DNA from: Sphingorhabdus profundilacus
GTDB taxonomy: Bacteria > Pseudomonadota > Alphaproteobacteria > Sphingomonadales > Sphingomonadaceae
NCBI RefSeq assembly: GCF_009769755.1
Contig: NZ_SDWJ01000002.1
Coordinates: 806,001-870,000, forward strand
Length of the DNA: 64,000 nucleotides
Reading direction: 5' to 3'
In this document: positions 45,327 through 54,334 of the stretch, in pieces
Numbering within the stretch: the first letter of the stretch is position 1
Layout of the letters: the number at the start of each line of letters is the position of its first letter
The notes under the pieces: model-generated
What the model saw: the letters and a program-made list of their open reading frames with translations, nothing else
The model's database searches: none
Told to the model about the DNA's origin: nothing
Program-made: the position numbers and the translations under genes

Positions 45327-46037
45327 TCATTTAAGCGCCGACCCAGTATCGAGCCAAAGCGCATCCTTGATTTTACTGATAAATTCGCTGTGCCGCGCCA
45401 GTTCCTGTGCAGAGGCGCTGTGCGGGCGTGGTTCGCGATAAGGTTTTGAAATTTCCAACAGGGGGACCTGGACACCGGTCGTCATCTGATCCGTGCTGCC
45501 ATTATCGACCAGACCAAGGCCGATTTGCCTTCCGCCGGTCAGTTCAATATAGAGATGAGCCAATAGTTCGGCATCAAGCAGGGCCCCATGTTTGACCCGG
45601 TGACTACGATCAATGCCATAGCGGGTGCACAAGGCATCAAGGGAGAGCTTTGCCCCCGGATGCTTGACCCGTGCCAGCGCCACCGTATCGACCATCCGCC
45701 CCAATGCCACAGGGGCCAGACCGCACAATATTAGTTCGGCATTGAGAAAGCCGAAATCAAAACTGGCATTATGCGCGACAAGCGGGCTGTCGCCCAGAAA
45801 GGCCAGCAATTCCTCCGCCTTGTGCGCGAACAGGGGTTTGTCCGACAGAAATCTGTCCGACAGCCCATGCACCTGTTCAGCAGCAGCAGGCATCGGACGT
45901 TGCGGGTTGAAATAGGCATGGTAATTTTCGCCGGTCATGACCCGGCCAACCATTTCGATGCACCCTATCTCCACCATCCGATCCCCGGTCAGGGGGTCAA
46001 AGCCAGTCGTTTCGGTATCGAAAATAATCTCACGCAT
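45327..46037 (-). CDS. dnaQ: DNA polymerase III epsilon subunit (3'-5' exonuclease)
   Basis: 236-residue DEDDh proofreading exonuclease. ExoI FDTETTG (Asp7, Glu9), ExoII HNASFDFGFLN and ExoIII HRVKHGALLDAELLA are all visible. The C-terminal tail would bind the alpha subunit. ATG at 46037 begins directly at the catalytic core as in other DnaQ proteins. Part of the origin-proximal set dnaQ-coaE-aroE-maf-ppsR. Confidence 0.96.
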   Translation of the reverse strand: MREIIFDTETTGFDPLTGDRMVEIGCIEMVGRVMTGENYHAYFNPQRPMPAAAEQVHGLSDRFLSDKPLFAHKAEELLAFLGDSPLVAHNASFDFGFLNAELILCGLAPVALGRMVDTVALARVKHPGAKLSLDALCTRYGIDRSHRVKHGALLDAELLAHLYIELTGGRQIGLGLVDNGSTDQMTTGVQVPLLEISKPYREPRPHSASAQELARHSEFISKIKDALWLDTGSALK

Positions 46038-46068
46038 TCTACCGGTGAATGTGAGCCTGTTTTCAATG

Positions 46069-46668
46069 TTATGCAAGACCCGCGCGCAGCTTTTTGACAA
46101 GTTCGCGCACATTGTCGCGCGTTTGCTCCAGCGAATCCCCAGTTTCTATAATATGGTCAGCCAGCGCCCGCTTATCGGCATCATTCATTTGCAGCGCGAC
46201 AATCTGGTCGAACTTTTCCGTCGTCATCCCCTGTCGCGCCAGCACCCTTTCGCGTTGAACTAAATAGGGCGAAGATACTACGACAATGCTGTCGACGCCC
46301 TTATGTCCGCCCTTTTCTAACAGAAGCGGAATGTCAAACACCACCATATCCGCATCCGCATGATCGCGTAGAAAAGCGGTGCGCTGTTCCGCCACGGCGG
46401 GATGGATAATCGATTCCAGCTTTGCCAGCCTGTCCCTGTCCCCAAAGACCGCCGCACCCAGCGCCTTGCGGTCGACGCCGTGCGTATCGGTGGTGCCGGG
46501 AAAGGCCGACTCGATTGCGGGCACCAGCGCTCCACCTGCTTTTTGCAGTTCATGCACCGCCGCATCTGCATCGAACACCGGTACGCCTTCATCGGCAAAC
46601 ATGGCGGCCACCGTGGACTTGCCCATGCCAATCGATCCGGTCAGCCCGATGATGTGCGGCGCGGTCAT
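46069..46668 (-). CDS. coaE: Dephospho-CoA kinase
   Basis: Last step of coenzyme A synthesis, phosphorylating the 3' hydroxyl of dephospho-CoA. The 199 residues include P-loop GLTGSIGMGKST (8-19), FDADAAVHEL (~33-42), IIHPAV and VFDIPLLLEKGGH. Its ATG overlaps the aroE stop (ATGA). Confidence 0.97.
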   Translation of the reverse strand: MTAPHIIGLTGSIGMGKSTVAAMFADEGVPVFDADAAVHELQKAGGALVPAIESAFPGTTDTHGVDRKALGAAVFGDRDRLAKLESIIHPAVAEQRTAFLRDHADADMVVFDIPLLLEKGGHKGVDSIVVVSSPYLVQRERVLARQGMTTEKFDQIVALQMNDADKRALADHIIETGDSLEQTRDNVRELVKKLRAGLA

Positions 46669-47474
46669 TTCAGCAGTAGCGCCCGCAAGGCTTTTTCTTC
46701 GTCATCAGGCGGGGTGACGCCGAAGAATAGTTCGAACGCAATCGCGGCCTGACCGACCAGCATTTCGAGACCGTCGACCACCTCCAAATCCCGCGCCCAC
46801 GCCTGTTTCAGCAAGGCGGTTTCGATAGGTGCATAGACCAGATCATAGACCAGCGCATGATCGGGAAGTGGCGCAAGATCAATTTCCAACGGTTCCTGCC
46901 CTTTCATGCCGAGGGGGCTGGCATTAACCAGCAACGCCGCCTCGGGCAGACGCGCATCCAAAGACAACACACGCCCTTTCAGCCCGAAATGCGCCAGCAA
47001 CCCTGCGGCCTTCAGACCGTTTCGGGCGAGCAGGATTACATCGCCGATATCGGCCTGCGCCAGGGCAAACAGCACCGCCCGCGCCGCGCCGCCTGCACCG
47101 ATAACCACCGCAGTTTCCCCGGCCAACGGCATATCGGCAATCGGCCCGTAAAAACCGCCCGCATCGGTATTGGTCCCGACCAGCGCTCCGCCATCACCCC
47201 GGAAAACCGTATTGATTGCGCCAATAGAGCCGCGCACATCGCCGGGGTCGGTGACATATTCGAGCGCAGCGATCTTGTGAGGAATTGTGATGTTGCAGCC
47301 GCGCCACGCGGGGTCCGCCGCCCGGTCGCGGAAATAACCCTCCAGATTGTCAGGCTGGATATCTTGCGCGCGATAGTCCGCCACCAGCCCCAGCTGGTTC
47401 AGCCAGAACCGGTGGATCAGCGGGGATTTGGAATGGGATATCGGGTGTCCGATGACTTCGGCATATTTGTTCAT
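46665..47474 (-). CDS. aroE: Shikimate dehydrogenase
   Basis: NADPH-dependent reduction of 3-dehydroshikimate in the chorismate pathway. The 269 residues hold the shikimate-binding ISHSKSPLIH (12-21), NITIPHK with the catalytic Lys, NTDAGGFYG and the Rossmann VIGAGGAARAV. Overlaps maf at its start and coaE at its end by 4 bp each. Confidence 0.97.
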   Translation of the reverse strand: MNKYAEVIGHPISHSKSPLIHRFWLNQLGLVADYRAQDIQPDNLEGYFRDRAADPAWRGCNITIPHKIAALEYVTDPGDVRGSIGAINTVFRGDGGALVGTNTDAGGFYGPIADMPLAGETAVVIGAGGAARAVLFALAQADIGDVILLARNGLKAAGLLAHFGLKGRVLSLDARLPEAALLVNASPLGMKGQEPLEIDLAPLPDHALVYDLVYAPIETALLKQAWARDLEVVDGLEMLVGQAAIAFELFFGVTPPDDEEKALRALLLK

Positions 47475-48067
47475 GTCGGCAAAAGACCCCGTATCCGCAA
47501 ATAGTCAAGCACGGGCAGCAGGGGCAGGCCGATGATCGTAAACTGGTTACCGCTGACGCTTTTAAACAATTGCGCGCCTTCGGCCTCGATCCGGTAACAG
47601 CCCACGCAATGGCGGATTTGGTCCCAATAATCCGTCACATATTTATCGATGAACGATGGACTCAACGGGCGCATCGCCATCTGCGCGCTGTCAACAATCC
47701 GCCATACCGGTTCGCCCGCTTCGCAGATGACGGCAGCAGTTATCAGCCGATGCGTCTTGTCCGATAGCTGGGCGAGATGAGCGCGGGCGTCGGCGGGGCT
47801 TTCCGGCTTGTCTAATATCTTGCCCTCGGCAGTGACCGCAATCTGGTCACAGCCTAGCACCAGCGCCGCAGAAAATTTTCCGGATATCTTGCGCGCCTTG
47901 GCTTCGGCGAGCGCATCGGCAATATCGCGGGGCTTGGCTCCGGTCGCAGCAAGCGATTCCTTGATGCTCGCCTCGTCTACCAACGCGGGCATTGCCTCCA
48001 ACGGGACACCGGCAGCACGCAACATCGCGACCCGTCCGGTACTTTGCGACGCCAATATCAGCGTCAC
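47471..48067 (-). CDS. maf: Maf family nucleoside triphosphate pyrophosphatase
   Basis: 198-residue house-cleaning pyrophosphatase. The phosphate-binding SQSTGRVAMLRAAG (8-21) replaces the usual SxSPRR, so Thr-Gly substitutes for Pro-Arg; VLGCDQIAV and the AQMAMRPLSPSFIDKYV region with the later EAEGAQLF are otherwise typical. The start codon is GTG, overlapping the ppsR stop (GTGA). Confidence 0.92.
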   Translation of the reverse strand: MTLILASQSTGRVAMLRAAGVPLEAMPALVDEASIKESLAATGAKPRDIADALAEAKARKISGKFSAALVLGCDQIAVTAEGKILDKPESPADARAHLAQLSDKTHRLITAAVICEAGEPVWRIVDSAQMAMRPLSPSFIDKYVTDYWDQIRHCVGCYRIEAEGAQLFKSVSGNQFTIIGLPLLPVLDYLRIRGLLPT

Positions 48068-48894
48068 GATGTTTGGGCCTGTTGTAATTCGCGTTCGTTG
48101 AACAGGTTGATAATCGCCGCCGCCGTCTCTTCAATCGAGCGCCGCGTCACATCAAGCACCGGCCAGCCATTATCGGCAAACATCCGCCGGGCATGGGCAA
48201 CCTCCGCCTTGACCTTTTCTTCGTCCACATAATCTGTGTCGGGCGACTGGTTCAGCGATAACAACCGGTTGCGCCGGACCTGCACCAGCCGTTCAGCGCT
48301 GGTCACCAGCCCGATCACCATCGGATGTTTCAGTGTAAAAAGGATAGGGGGCGGGGGCGATTCCGGCACGATGGGAATATTCGCCGTCTTGTAACCGCGG
48401 TTCGCAAGATAGATACTGGTCGGTGTTTTGGACGTCCGTGACACACCCGCCAGCACAATATCGGCCTCTTCCCAATTTTGCGCGTTGATCCCGTCATCAT
48501 GGGCAATTGTGAACTGGATGGCATCCACACGCGCAAAATACGCGGCGTCCATCGCATGTTGCCGGCCGGGTCGGGCCTTTGCTTCTTGTCCCAACATATT
48601 GGATAAAGCGTCGCTGACGGCATCAAGCGCGGCCACCGCAGGCAGGCCCAGGGCTCTGCACCTATTTTCAAGCTTGCGCCGCGTATCCCGGTTGACCAAT
48701 GTAAACAGCACCAGCCCCGGATTTGCAGCGACATCGATCATAATCCGGTCCAAATGGCTTTCCGAACGCACCATCGGCCAGAAATGTTTGACAACATTTT
48801 CGACACCGTCAAACTGCGCGAGTGCGGCTTTGGCAATATTTTCCAGCGTTTCACCCGTGGAATCCGACAATAAGTGGAGATGAAAACGTTCCAT
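48064..48894 (-). CDS. ppsR: Pyruvate, phosphate dikinase/PEP synthase regulatory protein
   Basis: 276-residue bifunctional Ser/Thr kinase/pyrophosphorylase of the DUF299 family: FHLHLLSDSTGETLENIAKAAL at the start, HDDGIN, and the P-loop-like GVSRTSKTPTSIYLANRGYK near residue 150, then NIPIVPE. ATG at 48894 is the family start. First gene left of the putative origin, transcribed away from it. Confidence 0.95.
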   Translation of the reverse strand: MERFHLHLLSDSTGETLENIAKAALAQFDGVENVVKHFWPMVRSESHLDRIMIDVAANPGLVLFTLVNRDTRRKLENRCRALGLPAVAALDAVSDALSNMLGQEAKARPGRQHAMDAAYFARVDAIQFTIAHDDGINAQNWEEADIVLAGVSRTSKTPTSIYLANRGYKTANIPIVPESPPPPILFTLKHPMVIGLVTSAERLVQVRRNRLLSLNQSPDTDYVDEEKVKAEVAHARRMFADNGWPVLDVTRRSIEETAAAIINLFNERELQQAQTS

Positions 48895-49193
48895 GGGCAC
48901 AGTCTTGTTGGCAGGCTGGGGATAAATCAAGGGACAAAGTTTGCGGCGCTCAAACTTCCCCACTAGCCGGTTTTTGCCTCCCGATTCTGTCACAGGCTAT
49001 CCACAAGGGCTTTGCAGCTTCCACAGCCTGTGAATAACGGGGATGAAAAATGCGAATCCAAGTGTCTGCTTGGTTTGTATGAGGTCAAGCTGTTGGCAAT
49101 ATCCGCAAAAGCTTTTAAGGGCATGTCTATCAACAGCCCATCATCTTTCATCATCCTAATATAAATATATATTTGATTGGATTCCCTTTCCCG
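48895..49193. other. Putative chromosomal replication origin (oriC)
   Basis: A 299-bp gap between divergent ppsR and hemE. It holds a DnaA box identical to TTATTCACA (minus strand, 49029-49037), a one-mismatch box CTATCCACA (48997-49005) and another one-mismatch box TTATCCCCA (minus strand, 48917-48925). An 8-bp inverted repeat CACAGGCT/AGCCTGTG (48991-48998/49025-49032) encloses the central boxes. The AT-rich run 49157-49178 could be the unwinding element. In Caulobacter the origin also lies at the hemE promoter, and par genes are nearby here too. Confidence 0.75.
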
Positions 49194-50225
49194 ATGTCCG
49201 TTCCGGCTTCCAAGAAATTGCTTCAAGTCCTGCAGGGCCAACAGGAAGATATTCCGCCGATCTGGCTCATGCGTCAAGCGGGGCGTTACCTGCCGGAATA
49301 TCGTACATTGCGTGCAGAAAAAGGCGGTTTTCTGGAACTCGCTTATGACAGCGATGCGGCAAGCGAGATTACAATCCAGCCTATCCGCCGCTTTGGTTTC
49401 GACGCGGCTATCCTGTTTTCCGACATCCTTGTCATCCCACACGCCATGGGTCAGGATCTATGGTTTGAAACCGGCGAAGGTCCACGCTTGGCGCCTCGGC
49501 TGGCACAGACCGCGTTGGAGGATTTCACCCCTGCGCCAGAACGTCTTGCGCCGGTGCTGGACACGGTGCGTAAGGTTTCTGCTACCCTGGCCCCCGAAAC
49601 GACGTTTCTGGGCTTTGCGGGCAGCCCCTGGACCGTGGCGACCTATATGGCGCATGGACAGGGCAGCAAGGACCAGTCCGAAGCACGACGCATGGCCTAT
49701 GCCGAACCCGAACGCTTCGGCGCATTGATTGAGGCGATCATTACCGCCACCGTTGATTATCTGGCCGGACAGATTGAGGCAGGCGTTGATGCCGTCCAAT
49801 TGTTCGATAGCTGGGCGGGTTCCTTATCACCTGCCCAATTTGAAAAATGGGTGATTGCCCCCAATGCCGAAATCGTCCGCCGGTTAAAGGCGCGCCATCC
49901 CGATGCGCCAATTATCGGTTTTCCCAAAGGTGCAGGCGGAAAGCTTGCGGCTTATGCCAAAGGAACCGGCGTTGATGCGATTGGTCTTGATGAAACGGTC
50001 GATCCGCACTGGGCGAACCGCGAATTACCCAAGGGACTACCTGTTCAGGGCAATCTTGATCCGCTGGCGTTGGTTTCTGGTGGTGCTGATCTGACCAATG
50101 CGGTTGACAATATATTGTCGGCTTTTGCCAATAGGCCCCATATTTTCAATTTAGGGCATGGTATTTTGCCCGATACCCCCATTGAACATGTCGAAAAGCT
50201 GCTTAATCTGGTCCGCAAAGGATAA
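49194..50225 (+). CDS. hemE: Uroporphyrinogen decarboxylase
   Basis: Decarboxylates uroporphyrinogen III to coproporphyrinogen III in heme synthesis. The 343 residues include IWLMRQAGRYLPEYR (the N-terminal signature with the catalytic Arg residues), ILFSDILVIPHAMG, GFAGSPWTVATYM and FNLGHGILPDTPIEHV. ATG at 49194 is preferred; an in-frame TTG at 49173 within the AT-rich run is unlikely. No strong ribosome site is visible. It reads away from the putative origin. Confidence 0.96.
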   Translation: MSVPASKKLLQVLQGQQEDIPPIWLMRQAGRYLPEYRTLRAEKGGFLELAYDSDAASEITIQPIRRFGFDAAILFSDILVIPHAMGQDLWFETGEGPRLAPRLAQTALEDFTPAPERLAPVLDTVRKVSATLAPETTFLGFAGSPWTVATYMAHGQGSKDQSEARRMAYAEPERFGALIEAIITATVDYLAGQIEAGVDAVQLFDSWAGSLSPAQFEKWVIAPNAEIVRRLKARHPDAPIIGFPKGAGGKLAAYAKGTGVDAIGLDETVDPHWANRELPKGLPVQGNLDPLALVSGGADLTNAVDNILSAFANRPHIFNLGHGILPDTPIEHVEKLLNLVRKG

Positions 50226-50243
50226 ACCGGGAAAGCCGCTCCT

Positions 50244-50687
50244 ATGACGGAAATTATCTCTATGCTTTATATCTGGCTCAAATCCGCGCACATCATATTT
50301 GTCATTTTCTGGATGGCCGGCCTGTTTATGATTCCGCGCTTTTTCGTCTATCATCAGGAAAGCGCTGAGGATTCTGAAGAAGCCGCCAAATGGGTGGACC
50401 GGGAATCCAAGCTGATCAGAATCATTCTGAATCCATCGATCGTTGTGGTATGGATCGTTGGCCTGTTGCTCGCCTGGCATATCGGCGCGATGGCCGATGG
50501 ATGGTTCCACGCCAAGCTGCTCTTCGTTCTTGGTTTGTCGGCTTATCATGGCTGGGCGGTCAGCTATGCCAAAAAGCTTGCGCGGGGCGAACGAACCCTG
50601 ACGGGAAAACAATTACGCCTGTTCAATGAAGTGCCGGGTGTAGCGACGGCGATCATTGTCATCCTAGTGGTGGCAAAGCCATTTTGA
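50244..50687 (+). CDS. hemJ: Protoporphyrinogen IX oxidase HemJ
   Basis: 147 residues with four membrane helices. WLKSAHIIFVIFWMAGLFMIPRFFVYH carries the conserved His16 that binds heme, and GWFHAKLLFVLGLSAYHGW holds the conserved Lys/His. HemJ converts protoporphyrinogen IX to protoporphyrin IX. It directly follows hemE (18 bp), the common alphaproteobacterial arrangement. Confidence 0.92.
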   Translation: MTEIISMLYIWLKSAHIIFVIFWMAGLFMIPRFFVYHQESAEDSEEAAKWVDRESKLIRIILNPSIVVVWIVGLLLAWHIGAMADGWFHAKLLFVLGLSAYHGWAVSYAKKLARGERTLTGKQLRLFNEVPGVATAIIVILVVAKPF

Positions 50688-50688
50688 A

Positions 50689-50718
50689 GGGGCGGGCGTA
50701 AACCCACCCCGGTTTTTT
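50689..50718 (+). terminator. Rho-independent terminator after hemJ
   Basis: GGGGCGGG (50689-50696) pairs with CCCACCCC (50703-50710) with one internal mismatch and a 6-nt loop, then GG and six T. It ends the hemE-hemJ transcript ahead of the converging OmpA-family gene, whose stop is at 50720. Confidence 0.8.
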
Positions 50719-50719
50719 C

Positions 50720-51589
50720 CTAAAGTCCGTCCAGACCTTTACTTACCAATATATTCACCGAAACGCGGCGGTTTTGTGCCTTGCCTTCTTCGGTGTCATT
50801 GCTGGCAAGTGGATCGGATTCGGCCATTCCGGTCGGGGTCAGCATCCGGTAGGGTTTCCAGCGACATGCCTGTTGCAGATAGTTGATAACGCTGCTGGCG
50901 CGTTTTTCGCTAAGGGTCTGGTTATATTCTTCGCTGCCGACAGAATCGGTGTAGCCAACGACAAGCATCAGGGCATTATCTGTTGCTTCTGCCGTATTTG
51001 CGGTGGCGCAAAGTTCTTGTTTGGCTTGTGGCGACAACATGTGTTTTCCAGTGTCAAAATAGACGTTGGTCGTACCTTTGATGTTATACTTGTCGATATC
51101 ACCCATACGACCGCGCAGTGCTTCAGTGGCAGCGGTTTGTTCGTCAAATTGCTGCGCTGTTCCATTGCGGATCATCGTGGCTGTCTTGAAATCATTGTTG
51201 CGGAATGTGATCTGGCTGGCAACTAATCCGGATCCGGATTGCAATGTCTTTACCGTCACCGGCAACCCATTGAGTAACGCATTGGGTGCAAGTTTGTTGC
51301 GATTTCCGGCAAAAAGGCCGCCGCCTGTTTTGATTTGAGTGGCGTCGGTGACGATGATGATCGTGCTGGCACCGTTTGTGGATGTGATTTTGATCTTGTC
51401 ACCGTTTCTAGCCGAAATAATCCCTTTTATTTCTGGGCCTTTAGCCAAGGTGGCAAAATCTTCGATCGGTGTGCCTTCGACAATAATTGTGGGGTCGGCA
51501 GGTTGCTGTGCCACCACAATGGTGGATGATGTGGCACATAACATGCCAAACAGGGCGGTTAACTCCACCCTTTTCGTATTGATGTGCAT
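50720..51589 (-). CDS. OmpA family protein
   Basis: 289 residues: signal peptide (~1-27, ending VVAQ), a beta-rich N-terminal region of unknown role (IIVEGTPIEDFATLAKGPEIKGIISARNGDKI...), a short helical link, and a C-terminal OmpA peptidoglycan-binding domain from ~175 (VYFDTGKHMLSPQAK, VVGYTDSVGSEEYNQTLSEKRASSVINYL, EEGKAQNRRVSVNIL). Periplasmic or outer-membrane-linked wall binder. AAGGAG precedes the ATG. Confidence 0.88.
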   Translation of the reverse strand: MHINTKRVELTALFGMLCATSSTIVVAQQPADPTIIVEGTPIEDFATLAKGPEIKGIISARNGDKIKITSTNGASTIIIVTDATQIKTGGGLFAGNRNKLAPNALLNGLPVTVKTLQSGSGLVASQITFRNNDFKTATMIRNGTAQQFDEQTAATEALRGRMGDIDKYNIKGTTNVYFDTGKHMLSPQAKQELCATANTAEATDNALMLVVGYTDSVGSEEYNQTLSEKRASSVINYLQQACRWKPYRMLTPTGMAESDPLASNDTEEGKAQNRRVSVNILVSKGLDGL

Positions 51590-51977
51590 AAATACTCCTT
51601 CATTCTAACATGGTCGTTTATATTTTTATCCGGTTCCAAGCCTTCCCTGTTGAACCTTTCTGACACATGAATGCCGATGGCTGGATGATGGTCTGTGCGG
51701 TTAATCTGCCCGCAAGGTGCGGCCAACCGTTAACGAACCCGTGGGAATGGGGGGTTCGCAAATAGTGTATTTAACCGTTCACGGCCTAGAGAGTTGACGT
51801 GAGCTGCCTTCGAGACTATTTAATCGGCTAAGCCCGTCCTGGGCGTGAGGCGCGATCCGTTTAACAACCGCGCTACCGATTTTCCTCTTCTACCGGTTGC
51901 TTTTTGAAACCGGTTCACCGACCGAGCCGCTGGCTCATCCATCATCAGGACTTTAGGGTCCGTCAACGGAATTATCT
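51590..51977 (+). promoter_or_regulatory. Long untranslated region upstream of rho
   Basis: 388 bp without a convincing gene. It must hold the divergent promoters of the OmpA-like gene and rho. A hairpin ACCGGTT (51892-51898)/AACCGGT (51908-51914) lies 64 bp before rho. Long leaders with Rho-dependent attenuation are known for rho in other bacteria, so autoregulation is possible; nothing more specific is seen. Confidence 0.35.
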
Positions 51978-53234
51978 ATGCATTTGAAAGAGCTGAAAAG
52001 CAAAAACCCTGCTGATCTCGTGTCGATGGCCGAAGAATTGGGGGTCGAGGGTGCCTCGACACTGCGAAAGCAGGACCTAATGTTCGCCATTCTCAAGGAA
52101 TTGGCCGAAGATGGCGAGCAAATCATGGGTCTGGGCACGATCGAAGTACTGCCCGACAGCTTTGGTTTCCTGCGTTCGCCCGAGGCCAACTATCTGGCCG
52201 GACCGGACGATATCTACGTGTCGCCAAATATGGTGCGCCAATTCGGCCTGCGGACCGGTGATACGGTCGAAGGCGAAATCCGCGCGCCCAAGGATGGCGA
52301 GCGCTATTTTGCCCTGACCAAGGTCATGAAGATCAACTTTGACGACCCCGATGCCGTGCGGCACCGTGTCAATTTTGACAATCTCACACCGTTATACCCC
52401 GATGAAAAGCTGACGCTTGATTCGCTAGATCCCACCGTCAAGGACAAGTCGGCCCGGGTCATCGACATCGTTAGCCCGCAAGGCAAGGGCCAGCGCGCGC
52501 TGATCGTGGCGCCGCCGCGCACCGGTAAAACTGTCCTGCTGCAAAATATTGCCCGCGCCATTACCGATAACCATCCCGAGGTGTTTCTGATCGTGTTGCT
52601 GATTGACGAACGGCCTGAGGAAGTGACCGACATGCAGCGTTCGGTAAAGGGGGAGGTTGTCTCCTCCACCTTTGATGAACCGGCAACGCGCCATGTTCAA
52701 GTTGCTGAAATGGTGATTGAAAAGGCAAAGCGTCTGGTCGAGCATAAGCATGATGTCGTCATCCTGCTCGACTCGATCACCCGTCTGGGCCGCGCCTATA
52801 ATACCGTCGTCCCCAGCTCGGGTAAGGTGTTGACCGGTGGTGTCGACGCCAACGCGCTGCAAAGGCCAAAGCGTTTCTTTGGTGCGGCGCGGAACATTGA
52901 GGAAGGCGGGTCGTTGTCAATCATCGCCACTGCGCTAATCGACACCGGCAGCCGCATGGATGAGGTTATCTTCGAAGAGTTCAAGGGCACCGGGAACTCG
53001 GAAATCGTGCTTGACCGCAAGGTTTCCGACAAGCGTATCTTCCCTTCGCTTGATGTCGGCAAATCCGGCACCCGCAAGGAAGAATTGCTGGTTGAGGAAG
53101 GTAAGCTCAAGAAAATGTGGGTGCTGCGCCGTATTCTCATGCAGATGGGTACCGTCGACGCGATGGAATTCTTGCTCGACAAGATGAAGGATTCGAAGAC
53201 CAATGAGGATTTCTTCGATTCGATGAACCAGTAA
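51978..53234 (+). CDS. rho: Transcription termination factor Rho
   Basis: 418-residue hexameric RNA helicase. N-terminal Rho domain ([24 protein letters not shown]), RNA-binding cold-shock-like domain (~50-125), ATPase with Walker A APPRTGKT near residue 180, [14 protein letters not shown] and the Q/R-loop region ([28 protein letters not shown]). Standard length without an insertion domain. Confidence 0.98.
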   Translation: MHLKELKSKNPADLVSMAEELGVEGASTLRKQDLMFAILKELAEDGEQIMGLGTIEVLPDSFGFLRSPEANYLAGPDDIYVSPNMVRQFGLRTGDTVEGEIRAPKDGERYFALTKVMKINFDDPDAVRHRVNFDNLTPLYPDEKLTLDSLDPTVKDKSARVIDIVSPQGKGQRALIVAPPRTGKTVLLQNIARAITDNHPEVFLIVLLIDERPEEVTDMQRSVKGEVVSSTFDEPATRHVQVAEMVIEKAKRLVEHKHDVVILLDSITRLGRAYNTVVPSSGKVLTGGVDANALQRPKRFFGAARNIEEGGSLSIIATALIDTGSRMDEVIFEEFKGTGNSEIVLDRKVSDKRIFPSLDVGKSGTRKEELLVEEGKLKKMWVLRRILMQMGTVDAMEFLLDKMKDSKTNEDFFDSMNQ

Positions 53235-53252
53235 AACATAAGGCTGGATATT

Positions 53253-54005
53253 ATGTTTGAATTTCTGACTGCGACCGCGAGTGCCGCTTCGTCTTTGGGT
53301 GGGCCAACCGAAATCTGGGCTGCCATCGTCAAGGATTTCTCCAACATCGGCCAACCGGCGGCCTTTACAGCCTTTGTGCAGGTGTTGTTGATCGATCTCG
53401 TGCTGGCCGGCGACAATGCGATTGTCGTCGGCGCTTTGGCGGCGGGGTTGCCTGCGGACCAACGCAAGAAAGTCATCCTGATCGGGGTGCTTGCCGCCCT
53501 GGTGCTGCGAATCATCTTTGCGCTGATGGTTACATGGCTGTTGGGAATTGTCGGTTTGGTACTTGCGGGCGGCTTGTTGCTGTTGTGGGTGGCGTGGCGG
53601 ATGTACCGCGATATTGCTGGCCATGCGGGAGAATCCGCCGGGTCGCCGGAAATTGCCGGTGATGAACATTCAGGCGTTAAATCCACCAAGACCTTTGCGG
53701 GGGCCGCCTGGGGCGTTGCCGTAGCCGATGTTTCAATGAGCCTCGACAATGTGCTCGCAGTAGCGGGCGCTGCGCGGGAGCATCCGGGTATCCTGATCGT
53801 CGGCCTGATCTTTGCAGTTGCGCTTATGGGCGTTGCCGCGAACATCATTGCCCAATATATCGAACGGTACCGCTGGATTGCATGGGTCGGTCTGGTCGTG
53901 ATTGTCTATGTCGCCGGCAAGATGATCTGGGAGGGCTGGCATGAAGTACAGCCCCATGTGATGGAAATGGCATCCATGCTGCCCTTTTTCTCTGCAATTG
54001 CTTGA
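53253..54005 (+). CDS. TerC family integral membrane protein
   Basis: 250 residues with seven hydrophobic helices and the paired TerC motifs LVLAGDNAIVVGALAAGLP (~49-67) and SMSLDNVLAVAGAA (~160-173), each with the conserved Asp-Asn. Related proteins (YjbE, Alx/MntX type) export Mn2+; tellurite resistance is the historic name. It starts 18 bp after rho, and no manganese riboswitch fits in that gap. Confidence 0.88.
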   Translation: MFEFLTATASAASSLGGPTEIWAAIVKDFSNIGQPAAFTAFVQVLLIDLVLAGDNAIVVGALAAGLPADQRKKVILIGVLAALVLRIIFALMVTWLLGIVGLVLAGGLLLLWVAWRMYRDIAGHAGESAGSPEIAGDEHSGVKSTKTFAGAAWGVAVADVSMSLDNVLAVAGAAREHPGILIVGLIFAVALMGVAANIIAQYIERYRWIAWVGLVVIVYVAGKMIWEGWHEVQPHVMEMASMLPFFSAIA

Positions 54006-54064
54006 TACGGCATAGGCTCTATAGTGATGCCGGTTCGAGGGAAGAGGAAGGAGGGCCAGCGCCC

Positions 54065-54325
54065 ATGAAGATGAATATAGAGATTGATTGCTCACCCGAA
54101 GAAGCACGCGCCCTGCTGGGCTTGCCCGATGTGACCGAGGCAAATGAAGCCTATGTGCAGAATATCACCAAGTTGATGAAAGGCGCAGGCGGGATTGAGC
54201 AATTGCAGGAATTGGGCAAGCAAATCGCGCCGATGGGGCAGATGGGTCTTCAACTGTTTCAGCAGCTGATAGAAACAGGGGCGAAAGCTGCCTTTTCTGG
54301 TGTATCGCCAAAGGACAAGAAATAA
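54065..54325 (+). CDS. Small conserved protein (DUF6489-like)
   Basis: 86 residues from the ATG at 54065, after GAGGGCC. MKMNIEIDCSPEEARALLGLPDVTEAN and repeated Gly/Met/Gln-rich helical segments (MGQMGLQLFQQLIETGAKAAF) resemble a small alphaproteobacterial family that I believe is DUF6489. Function unknown. It precedes mnmE by 9 bp, so cotranscription is likely. Confidence 0.75.
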   Translation: MKMNIEIDCSPEEARALLGLPDVTEANEAYVQNITKLMKGAGGIEQLQELGKQIAPMGQMGLQLFQQLIETGAKAAFSGVSPKDKK

Positions 54326-54334
54326 CCCGAAAAA

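Noticed and set aside
51661-51765. Short open frame in the rho leader (starts MNADGWMMV)
   Set aside because: No ribosome site precedes it and the composition is unremarkable; more likely untranslated leader.
53235-53252. Manganese (yybP-ykoY) riboswitch before the TerC gene
   Set aside because: Only 18 bp separate it from rho, too short for that riboswitch.
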